Shown: piece after piece, positions 34,228 through 41,714 of the stretch
How the letters are laid out: the number at the start of each line of letters is the position of its first letter
Numbering within the stretch: the stretch's first letter is position 1
Assembly (NCBI GenBank): GCA_035604455.1
Contig: DATNIM010000042.1
Coordinates: forward strand, 62,001 to 126,000
Reading direction: 5' to 3'
DNA: 64,000 bases
Source: AG25 sp035604455
GTDB taxonomy: Bacteria; Gemmatimonadota; Gemmatimonadetes; Gemmatimonadales; GWC2-71-9
Program-made: the position numbers and the translations under genes
Notes under the pieces: generated by a model
Seen by the model: only the letters and a program-made list of their open reading frames with translations
What the model was told of the DNA's origin: nothing
The model's database searches: none

Positions 34228-35436
34228 TCAGTCTCCGGGCGCCCCCAGCACGCGGACGATCGCCGAAGCCGTAAAGGGCTTCAGCGCGTCCCGAGCGTAG
34301 ACGCTGCGCGGGTTCCAGAGTACCCAGGAATTGATTCCGAGATCCTCCGTCGCGCGGATCTCCTGACGCACCTCGAACGGGGTGTAGCGCGGCAGGCGCC
34401 GCCCGAGTGTGAAGGCTTGGAGGTAAGGGCGCACTTCCGCGGCGTCCACCGCGTGCGAGCGGCTCAAGGCCTCTGTGAGCGCCCGGTGGACCACGCGGTA
34501 CGGCTCGCCGTTCGGTCGCGCAAACCCGTAGGAGCCCGCCCGATAATGGCTGGGATAGACCATTGGGAGCACGACATCGGCGACCGCGCTGAAGTCCTCC
34601 CAGACCTGACCGATCCCCATATCGTCGGTCGCCGAGGCCGTGAGGCCGAAAATGTCGAACGTCACCGGGACCCCGAGGGCGCCGAGCTGGGCCTTCAGGG
34701 ACTGAATATGCCGGCGCACCGCCAGGCGCGCCGTGTCGCCGGGTCGGCGCGCCGAGAACACCGCCGTCGCGAGCCGCTCGCGCGGCTCGTCCGGAAATCT
34801 CACGTAGTCGAACTGCACCTCCGCGAACCCCAGGCGAACGGCCTCTTCGGCGATGCGCCCGGCGTACGTCCACACCGAGTCGTTATAGGCATCCACCCAG
34901 GCCGAGCCGATCCGGTCGCGCCACAGCGTACCGTCGGCTAGGTGCACGGACCACAGCGGCTTGTGCTCGGCGAGGCGCGGATCTTTCGCCACGACGATGC
35001 GCGCGATCGGGTAAATCCCATGCGCGAGCAGCGTGTCGAGCCGTGACCGCACGTCCTTCGTGCGCACGCACTGGTTCGCGCCGATCTCCTGGGCGGTCTG
35101 CACGGCGGAGGGATAGAGGAGGCAGCCCGTGTCGTCCTTCACGTCGATCACGAACGCGTTGATCTCGGTCTCGTCCGCGAGATGGACGAGGTCCCACAGG
35201 CGCGCCGAGGCGAACACCCAGGCGTTCACGTAGAGCGCCTTGACCGCGCTCGGCGTCGGCAGGAGCCGCGACCACGTCGGCTGGACGTAGTGCACGTCGA
35301 CCGGGCGAAGCGCGACCGATGCCTGGTCCACGGGCATCGGCGGCGCGTAGGCAAAACCACCCTGCGCAAAAAGGCCGCGACTCGTACAGAGCGCGGCCCA
35401 CAGCAAGAGGGCACTTGCTTGGCGGACCACCGACAT
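34228..35436 (-). CDS. Putative secreted glycoside hydrolase (DUF4015-type TIM barrel)
   Basis: 402 residues with a signal peptide (VVRQASALLLWAALCTSRGLFAQ) and a TIM-barrel region matching the putative glycoside hydrolase family DUF4015: VKALYVNAWVFASARLWDLVHLADETEINAFVIDVKDDTG, then PIARIVVAKDP, LGFAEVQFDYVRFPDE, VTFDIFGLTAS, and VVLPMVYPSHY. Acidic residues in VIDVKDDTG and FDYVRFPDE are catalytic candidates. The ATG at 35436 starts the signal peptide; the open frame extends upstream but without such a peptide. The substrate is unknown, probably a polysaccharide in the envelope. Confidence 0.83.
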   Translation of the reverse strand: MSVVRQASALLLWAALCTSRGLFAQGGFAYAPPMPVDQASVALRPVDVHYVQPTWSRLLPTPSAVKALYVNAWVFASARLWDLVHLADETEINAFVIDVKDDTGCLLYPSAVQTAQEIGANQCVRTKDVRSRLDTLLAHGIYPIARIVVAKDPRLAEHKPLWSVHLADGTLWRDRIGSAWVDAYNDSVWTYAGRIAEEAVRLGFAEVQFDYVRFPDEPRERLATAVFSARRPGDTARLAVRRHIQSLKAQLGALGVPVTFDIFGLTASATDDMGIGQVWEDFSAVADVVLPMVYPSHYRAGSYGFARPNGEPYRVVHRALTEALSRSHAVDAAEVRPYLQAFTLGRRLPRYTPFEVRQEIRATEDLGINSWVLWNPRSVYARDALKPFTASAIVRVLGAPGD

Positions 35437-35494
35437 AGGGGGGTACACGATAGGGATCGGCGCTCGTTGTGACAAGAGACGCCGGTCACCCGGA

Positions 35495-37864
35495 TTAGCG
35501 CAGTTGTAAGCTGTTGAATAGTAATGGGTAAGACGCGAGGCTCTGGCCACGGTAGAGCGGCCTGAACCCAAACAACACGACTCGACCGTTTCCCAAATGA
35601 ACGTCTACGAGGGCCGCGCGACCCGCCACCTTCTCAGGGTGCAGCACCCAGCCCGACCGGAGGACCCGGGCGGGGTCGCTCGGATAACGGGCGACGACGC
35701 GCGCAGCGCTCGAGTCTAGCACGTCGAACGCGGGGCCGTTCTCGAACCACGCGATGCAATCGTCCCCGAGTCCTCGCGCCACCGGGTCGCTTGCGTCGAG
35801 CTCGATCCGGAAGATCGAGCCGGGCGCGTAGAACTCGTCGTCCGGGACGCCTTCGAGCACGTTCCGCACCGGGAGCAGGAGCTGCTCGACGGCGAAGCGC
35901 GAGGCGTCGTTCAGCGCGATGAGCGTCCCGCCCGCCTCGACGAACTTTCGCAACTCCGCCACGCCTTCGGCTCCCACGCCCCGCGCGTAGGGGGCCGGGT
36001 AGATGTGCGGCAGTCCGTTCATGATCTCGATCGGCGCTTGGTCGGGCAGCACGATCGCGTCGAAACTGTCCTTCAGCTTCCCGGCCCTGATCGTCGAATC
36101 GACGAGCGACGTGTAGGGGATCTTCCATGTGTCGAAGACCCAGCGGGTCCACCCCTCGTCGAGCGGCGCCCCATAAGACCGGTAGACCCCGACCCGCGGC
36201 GCTTCGCCGGCGCCGAATCCGGGGTAGCTCGGCACGACGCGCGGCGGGTCGACCGGCCCAGACAGCGCCACGCGAATCGATTCGGGCGCGGGTGTCACGG
36301 AAACCCCGAGCAGGAGCGGGAGCGTGTGCGCAGTCACGTCGTAGGGGGGCTGCGGCGGCCCGCCCGGATAGAGCAGCCGGTCGGGATAGTGCTGGGCTTC
36401 GAGCAGCGTCTTGGCGAACGCAGCATAGGGCTGACGGAGCACGACGACGTAGGTGCCGCTCGGGAAGTGCTGTGAGCCGACGGTGAAAGCGTCGCGTGCC
36501 GTGCGGACTTCGACCTGGCCGCGGTGCAGGATTCCAAGCAGGGTGGCGAGTGCGACGCTGTCCTGGTGCGGGCGGGGAATGACGAAGGCATAGGGCCAGT
36601 TGTGCCAGCCGCGGACCGCGCGCGAGCCCACGGCCTCGAAATTCTCAAGCCACCGGTCGCGGTAGCGGGCGGCGTTTTCGAGCAGCGCAAAGGCGGCGCT
36701 CGTCTCGTAGCTCACGATGTCCCGCAGTGTCCAGCGCCCTCCGGGCCACGGCGCCGTGAAGTTCCAGGACCGCTCGCGCGGGTTGTAGCCGCGCTCCCGT
36801 GTCGCAAGCTCGTCGAACGGCACATCGACCGGCGAGGCGAGGTTCGCGCCCGCCGCCTCGGCCAGGATCCGCACGGCGCCGTGGTAGTGCTCGTAGGCCC
36901 GAGCCGGGGTCCATGCGTCGTAGCTCGAGTTGACCGAGATGCCCGTCTTGCCTTCCCCCTCGAGCTGCCAGGCGATGGACGTGCCCAGCGCGTTGTCCCC
37001 GTCCACGAGGAGCGGATCGACGTTGGGATCGATGGGGTCGAGATAGGGCGGGACGAACAGGCGCGAGCCGTCCGTCATCTGCTGGTGCAGATCCATGGCG
37101 ATCGCGGGATGCCAGACGCCGTAGACCGAGTCGACCGTCAGCTGCGTCTCCACCTGCGTGAAGGCGTACCAGTCGCGGTTGTTGTCGTGGCCGACGTAAT
37201 GATGGTAGAGCTCGGGCGGCTGCGTCCCCTCGGCCGGGGTGCCGAGCGTGCGGTCGTACCACTTTGTGACGATGGTGACGCCGTCCGGGTTCAGCGACGG
37301 CACCAGAATAAGGATCACGTTGTCGAGCACGGCGCGTGTCGAAGCACTCGTGTCCGTCGCGAGCCGATAGGCGAGCGATACGGGCACCAAGTTGGTGCCG
37401 ACCTCGGTCGAGTGGATTCCGCCGGTGATGAGCACGATCGCCCGCCCGGTGCGGACCGCGCTCACCGCGTCGGCGGCCGTGCGGAGCATCCGAGGGTCCG
37501 CAAGCGCCGCGTTCAGTTTCCGATAGGTCCCGAGGCGCTTTAGGTTCGCCGGGCTCGAGATCACGAGCGCGATGAACGGTGCGCCGAGCGTCGTCTTCCC
37601 GAGCTCGCGATAGAGGACCCGGTCGCTCGCCTTGGCCAGGGCCGAGTAGTAGCGGACGAGCGTGGGCCAGTCGGCAAGCCGGCGGTCGTCGCCGGGGTCG
37701 AATCCGAGGATCGAGTGCGGCGATGGGATCGCGTGCGTCGCCGAGCGCGGCGTCGCATGCGATGGGTGCTGCGCGAGCGCTTGCGTCCCGCCGAGCACGA
37801 GAAGACCGGCAAGGGCGGCCGCAGCGCAGGCAGGCGTCGTTCGACGCAAGCGGGCGACGGGCAC
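35495..37864 (-). CDS. Secreted M14 zinc carboxypeptidase family protein
   Basis: 789 residues with a signal peptide (AAAALAGLLVLGGTQALAQ) and an M14 domain. The zinc motif is GGIHSTEVG (H and E), preceded by GAPFIALVISS and followed by LVPSLNPDGV, HDNNRDWYAFTQVET and the third ligand in IAMDLHQQMT. A long C-terminal part with beta-rich segments (VTPAPESIRVALSGPVDPPRVVPSY and the GVAELRKFVEAGGTLIAL class I glutamine-amidotransferase-like fold) follows. The GTG at 37864 gives the signal peptide directly; the longer frame overlaps the OmpA gene. Probably a periplasmic or outer-membrane-facing peptidase. Confidence 0.85.
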   Translation of the reverse strand: MPVARLRRTTPACAAAALAGLLVLGGTQALAQHPSHATPRSATHAIPSPHSILGFDPGDDRRLADWPTLVRYYSALAKASDRVLYRELGKTTLGAPFIALVISSPANLKRLGTYRKLNAALADPRMLRTAADAVSAVRTGRAIVLITGGIHSTEVGTNLVPVSLAYRLATDTSASTRAVLDNVILILVPSLNPDGVTIVTKWYDRTLGTPAEGTQPPELYHHYVGHDNNRDWYAFTQVETQLTVDSVYGVWHPAIAMDLHQQMTDGSRLFVPPYLDPIDPNVDPLLVDGDNALGTSIAWQLEGEGKTGISVNSSYDAWTPARAYEHYHGAVRILAEAAGANLASPVDVPFDELATRERGYNPRERSWNFTAPWPGGRWTLRDIVSYETSAAFALLENAARYRDRWLENFEAVGSRAVRGWHNWPYAFVIPRPHQDSVALATLLGILHRGQVEVRTARDAFTVGSQHFPSGTYVVVLRQPYAAFAKTLLEAQHYPDRLLYPGGPPQPPYDVTAHTLPLLLGVSVTPAPESIRVALSGPVDPPRVVPSYPGFGAGEAPRVGVYRSYGAPLDEGWTRWVFDTWKIPYTSLVDSTIRAGKLKDSFDAIVLPDQAPIEIMNGLPHIYPAPYARGVGAEGVAELRKFVEAGGTLIALNDASRFAVEQLLLPVRNVLEGVPDDEFYAPGSIFRIELDASDPVARGLGDDCIAWFENGPAFDVLDSSAARVVARYPSDPARVLRSGWVLHPEKVAGRAALVDVHLGNGRVVLFGFRPLYRGQSLASYPLLFNSLQLR

Positions 37865-37883
37865 GAAGCTGCTGCTCTGCGAC

Positions 37884-39179
37884 CTAGTTGAGGCGGTGCA
37901 GTTCCACGCGGCGATTCGCCGCCCGGCCAGTGGCCGTCGTGTTCGGAGCGATCGGATTCGCCGACCCATACCCCTTCACCGTTAGCCGGTCCGCACTGAC
38001 GCCCTTTTTCACGAGATACGCCTTCACGGCGGCGGCACGCAGGCGGGACAGGCGGATGTTGTGCCCCGTGGGGCCCAGGTTGTCAGTGTAGCCTGCCACC
38101 TCCACGCGCATATCCGGCGTCGCGATCAGCATGTCCGCGATCTGATCGAGTGTGGTGGCGGATTCGGGCGTCAGCACGGCGTGCTCGTTTTCGAACGTGA
38201 TCCCTGAAGCGACCACGTTGGCGGGTGGCGGGGCTGGCGGAGGCGCCGTGACCGCGGGAGGCGGTGGTGCTGGCGCTGGTGCTGGCGGTGGCGGCGCCGG
38301 GGGCGGCGGTAGAGGAGCTGGCTGCTCGGGCGGCGGAGGTGGCGCGGCTGGCGCCACGAGCTCAGCCGGCGCGACCGGGCATCCGAGCGAGTCGACCGGC
38401 GTCCCGACCGGCACGCCCGTGCAGCGCGGCGGTGCAGCTTCAGGTGGCGGAGGTGGCGGCGGAGTTGGTGGAGGCGGTGTCGACTCTGCCATCGCCGGGG
38501 GCTGTGCGGGAGCGGGCGGCGGTGTATCGACCGGTTGCGGAGCGGGCGCGGGCGGGGGCGTGTCGACCGGAGCCGCGGGTGGAGCCGCCGCGACCGGCGG
38601 GAGCGGCTGCGGGGGTGCCGGCGTGGGCGGGGTGGCCTTGGGCGCGCCTCTGGCGAAGATCGCGAGACCGGCCGTCGCTACGATGTGCACCGGGGACTTC
38701 GTCCCGAATGTCGACGTGGTCGACGGGGTGTAGATCGCGCCCCCCTCGAAGCGCAGCGCGACGTGGTCCGACAGGAACAACCGGTCGCCGATCGCGCCGT
38801 GGATGCCGCCGTCCGTGAACTGATAGGGCGGCTGCGTGCCGAAATCGAGGATCGAATACCCGCCGAGCACGTACAGCATGTCGTGCTCGCCGTGCACGAG
38901 GTTCAGGTTCAAGCTGGCGCCGCCGATGAGCGGCTGCATCGTGGCGCCGGTGCTCGGGACCGTGTAGGACTGCTGGAACAAGACGTCCACTTCGAGCCCG
39001 ATCGCGTCGCTGAACAGGTAGCCCAGCCGGGCCCCCGCGCCCGCCCAGCTGCCCAGTCCGAAGGAAGCGTCGTACTTGGTGTAGGAGCCGAAGAGGCCGA
39101 ACTCGTACTCGTGGCCGTGCTGGGCCGCGAGACTCGCGGAGCCGAGCGCTGCCATTCCCACGAGCCACACCACGCGCAT
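37884..39179 (-). CDS. OmpA family protein with long proline-rich linker
   Basis: 431 residues. A signal peptide (MRVVWLVGMAALGSASLAAQ) leads into an eight-stranded-barrel-like N-terminal domain (about 20-180). A very long proline- and alanine-rich linker follows (about 183-320), broken by a small RCTGVPVGTPVDSLGCP loop with two Cys. The C-terminal OmpA peptidoglycan-binding domain shows FENEHAVLTPESATTLDQIADML, VEVAGYTDNLGPTGHNIRLSRLRAAAVKAYLV and NRRVELHRL. It should tie the outer membrane to the cell wall. Followed by the M14 gene 19 bases later. Confidence 0.9.
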   Translation of the reverse strand: MRVVWLVGMAALGSASLAAQHGHEYEFGLFGSYTKYDASFGLGSWAGAGARLGYLFSDAIGLEVDVLFQQSYTVPSTGATMQPLIGGASLNLNLVHGEHDMLYVLGGYSILDFGTQPPYQFTDGGIHGAIGDRLFLSDHVALRFEGGAIYTPSTTSTFGTKSPVHIVATAGLAIFARGAPKATPPTPAPPQPLPPVAAAPPAAPVDTPPPAPAPQPVDTPPPAPAQPPAMAESTPPPPTPPPPPPPEAAPPRCTGVPVGTPVDSLGCPVAPAELVAPAAPPPPPEQPAPLPPPPAPPPPAPAPAPPPPAVTAPPPAPPPANVVASGITFENEHAVLTPESATTLDQIADMLIATPDMRVEVAGYTDNLGPTGHNIRLSRLRAAAVKAYLVKKGVSADRLTVKGYGSANPIAPNTTATGRAANRRVELHRLN

Positions 39180-39232
39180 ACGTCCCCCGGGCTTTAGCGA
39201 CGGCCTAGGGTAATGAATTGGTTCTGGCGGCG

Positions 39233-41332
39233 CTACAGGTGGGCGTCGTTTCCCCGCACGGCCCGCACGGCCGTGCCGAGTTCATGGGCGAGCACGGCGA
39301 GCTCTCGGGTCGCGCGTCCTAGCGTTTCCGCGGCGGCTTCCCGCTCGGCGGCCGCCGCCTGTACGCTCTCAGCGGCGTCGGTGGCGGTGCGCAGCCGCTC
39401 GCGTCCCTCCTCGAGGGGCCGGGCGAGTCCTCGGGCGAGGTCGTTCAGGGCCCGCGCGAGCTCGGCCACCCGCTTGCCCGCCCGGGCGGTCGTCGCCGCG
39501 GCTTCCGACAAGCGGTCGAGGTCCGTCACCCAGCCCGCCGATCCACGAACGACGTTGCTCAAGTCGGTGCGAATCCGCTCGAGGAGCTGCACGGCCCGGT
39601 CGAGCGCCCGCCTCGTGTCCTGAGCCGAGCGGCCGACATTGCGGGCCTCGCGGCCGCTCTGTTCGGCGAGCTTGTGGACCTCATCCGCCACGACGGCGAA
39701 GCCGCGGCCGTGGACCCCGGCCCGCGCGGCCTCGATCGTGGCGTTTAAGGCGAGCAGGTTCGTCTGGTTGGCGATGAACCCGATGGTCTCGGAAAACCGC
39801 GCGACCTCCTCGGCCGCGTCCCGGAGCCGGCGGACCTCGGTGGCGCTCTCGTCGGCCGTGACGCCCAAGTCCGTGAGCTGGCGTACGGCGCCCTGCGTTT
39901 CATCGCGGACCTTGTTCACCGTCTCCTCCATCTGCGTGCCGCCGCCGCGGGCTTCCTCGCCGGCCGCGGCGATCACGATCGCGCTGTCCGCGACCCGCGC
40001 GGCCTCGCCCTTGGCCGCCTCGACCAAGCCCGCCGTGGCCGTGGCATTCTCGGTCGCGTGCTGTGCCGCCGTCGTGACGGTCGCGAGTGCTGCGTGGACC
40101 CGCTCCGCGGTCGCAGTGAGGTTCTGGATGGAAGTGGCGGCGCGGTCCGAGGCACCGAGGATAGGCGCCACGGTCCGCTCGAGCGTGAGGAGGGCCGCGA
40201 CCTCGGGCGCGAGGCGGTTCAGCGCCGCCCCGTCCACCTGCTGGTAGACGCCGTGCGCCGCATGCCTGAGGCTCCAGATGCCCACGAGCTCGTCTTGTTG
40301 GTACAGCGGGAGGATCAGAGCCGATCCCACGGGCCGCTCGCCGGGAAGCCCGAGCACCTCGCGGCGCGGAACGTCCGCTACGACGGGCTCCCGCCGCCGG
40401 GTCGCATCGCCCGCCATTCCCGCCGAGGCGTCCGACCGCGCGCCTTCGGTTCCCTCCGTATCGATCGCGACCACGAGCTCGTGCGTCGCGGGATCGTAGC
40501 GGGAGAGTCCCATGTCGTCGAACACGACCCGCTGTGCCGCGACCTTGCCCAACCGAGCGAAGGTGCGGGCCAGCCCGAGCCCGCCCGTGAACCCGAGTGC
40601 TGCGCGCCGGATTTCTTCGCCCTCGATACCGCGGCGCAGGAGGATAGCGGCGAGCGCCGTGCCCGCGGCGAGCGCGACGCCCGCGATCCCTGCGCTCTCC
40701 AGGTCCTGCTCCGTATAGGTGAACCGGAGCCACTCGACCGCTACGGCCGTCGACACGAGAGCCGTCGCCACCTCGGCGCGGGCCACGAGCCCGCGGTCGA
40801 GCACCGACCGCGTCGGCGCGAGTGCCCGCTCGGCGAAGAACGCTCCGTTCGCGAACGCCGGCAGCAGGAGCGCGATGAGGACGAGCGGTCCCACGTTCGC
40901 CCCTTCGAGCGCCGGGGCCCCGGTGGCGCCCCCCACGGCCGCATAGCAGAACGCCGCTGCGGCGGCGGCGATGGCGACGTAGCTCGCGTTCGAGAGCGCG
41001 GCCCGGGGCCCGAGGCCGCGGAACCAGAGATCTCCCGCCGCGACCCCCAGGGCGCTCACCAGCACGGCGTCGGACCAGCCGCTTGCGAGCGTGGCGTATA
41101 ACGTGACGGCCAGGATGAGGGAGGAGAACCAGCCGCCCGCGAGCGGCGCGCCCGCGCGGCGGGTGACCGCGGCGGCGACGATGAGGAGGGCCGAGAGCCC
41201 CAAACTTGCGGCGTCAGTCGGACCGCGGGCCGCGGCGACCGTCGCGGCGAGGACGATGCCCCCGCCCACGATGCCCGCCACCACGGCGAGCACGGCGTCC
41301 GGTCCGAGGCGCGTGGGCTGAGGAGGGTTCAT
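39233..41332 (-). CDS. Membrane methyl-accepting chemotaxis-like protein
   Basis: 699 residues. The N-terminal third (to about residue 235) holds around seven membrane spans rich in Ala, Val and Leu, resembling MASE-type or 7TM sensory domains. A cytosolic GAF-like module follows with RVVFDDMGLSRYD, PVGSALILPLYQQDELVGIWSL. The C-terminal signalling domain has the hairpin tip FIANQTNLLALNATIEAARAGVHGRGFAVVADEVHKLAEQS flanked by long coiled coils. Start at the ATG at 41332; the upstream frame is non-typical. No cheA, cheW or cheB/R is nearby, so its partner pathway lies elsewhere. Confidence 0.85.
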   Translation of the reverse strand: MNPPQPTRLGPDAVLAVVAGIVGGGIVLAATVAAARGPTDAASLGLSALLIVAAAVTRRAGAPLAGGWFSSLILAVTLYATLASGWSDAVLVSALGVAAGDLWFRGLGPRAALSNASYVAIAAAAAAFCYAAVGGATGAPALEGANVGPLVLIALLLPAFANGAFFAERALAPTRSVLDRGLVARAEVATALVSTAVAVEWLRFTYTEQDLESAGIAGVALAAGTALAAILLRRGIEGEEIRRAALGFTGGLGLARTFARLGKVAAQRVVFDDMGLSRYDPATHELVVAIDTEGTEGARSDASAGMAGDATRRREPVVADVPRREVLGLPGERPVGSALILPLYQQDELVGIWSLRHAAHGVYQQVDGAALNRLAPEVAALLTLERTVAPILGASDRAATSIQNLTATAERVHAALATVTTAAQHATENATATAGLVEAAKGEAARVADSAIVIAAAGEEARGGGTQMEETVNKVRDETQGAVRQLTDLGVTADESATEVRRLRDAAEEVARFSETIGFIANQTNLLALNATIEAARAGVHGRGFAVVADEVHKLAEQSGREARNVGRSAQDTRRALDRAVQLLERIRTDLSNVVRGSAGWVTDLDRLSEAAATTARAGKRVAELARALNDLARGLARPLEEGRERLRTATDAAESVQAAAAEREAAAETLGRATRELAVLAHELGTAVRAVRGNDAHL

Positions 41333-41403
41333 CCCGGTCGGGTGCGAATGCGGCAAGCTCAGACGTGTGGCGCCGCGTGTCAAGCGCGACTATCCTACTC
41401 ATC

Positions 41404-41637
41404 ATGCGGGTCACGATCGAATACTGCGTAGTTTGAAACTACGAGCCCCGGGCCGCCGGTCTGGCGGCCGAGATCCGAAAGAAGTACACGCACGCGGAAG
41501 TGAAGCTCATCGAGTCGTCCGGCGGCGTGTTCGAAGTCGAGGTCGATGGCCGTCGCGTCTTTTCGAAGAAAGCGCTGGGGCGGCATGCGCACGCCGGTGA
41601 AGTGCTGCAGCTGATCGACCAGCAGATGGTCCGCTGA
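41404..41637 (+). CDS. SelW/Rdx-family selenoprotein with in-frame TGA (Sec at residue 11)
   Basis: 77 residues if TGA at 41434-41436 is read as selenocysteine. The product begins VTIEYCVVUNYEPRAAG, giving the CxxU redox motif (C8, U11) typical of SelW/SelT/SelH (Rdx) thioredoxin-like proteins. The rest is a full Rdx domain: LAAEIRKKY, VKLIESSGGVFEVEVDGRRVFSKKA, then the helix GEVLQLIDQQM. A hairpin with loop GGTCT follows the TGA. Read as stop, the TGA leaves a 10-residue peptide, and the remaining 66 codons would be an orphan with no good start. It is divergent from the chemoreceptor; a TATCCT at 41391-41396 may be its -10, giving a leaderless message. Role: thiol or selenol redox enzyme. 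Confidence 0.85.
41451..41469 (+). promoter_or_regulatory. Bacterial SECIS-like hairpin
   Basis: A perfect 7 bp stem (GGCCGCC pairing with GGCGGCC) closes a 5-base loop GGTCT. The loop begins 21 bases after the TGA, which is within the range known for bacterial SECIS elements, and GGUCU is the loop of the E. coli fdhF SECIS where G and U contact SelB. The stem codes for the RAAGLAAE segment. Strong support for Sec insertion, but SelB binding must be shown. Confidence 0.7.
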
Positions 41638-41714
41638 GCTCCCGCTCAGCGCGCGACCACTCTCTCCCTCCCGATCCCGAGGCTTTCCGCGCCGCCGAGC
41701 CCGCGAGCGGGCGG

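Noticed and set aside
38230..38640. Repeat-rich DNA at the OmpA linker considered as a CRISPR-like or tandem repeat array
   Set aside because: The repetition comes from Pro/Ala codons in an open frame, has no constant repeat-spacer length, and is explained by the linker.
41404..41637. Interpretation of the SelW frame as a pseudogene or sequencing error
   Set aside because: The TGA stands exactly at the redox position of the family, codons after it are undamaged to a proper stop, and a SECIS-like hairpin follows. A random nonsense mutation would rarely hit this position. Still needs the genome-wide check for Sec machinery.
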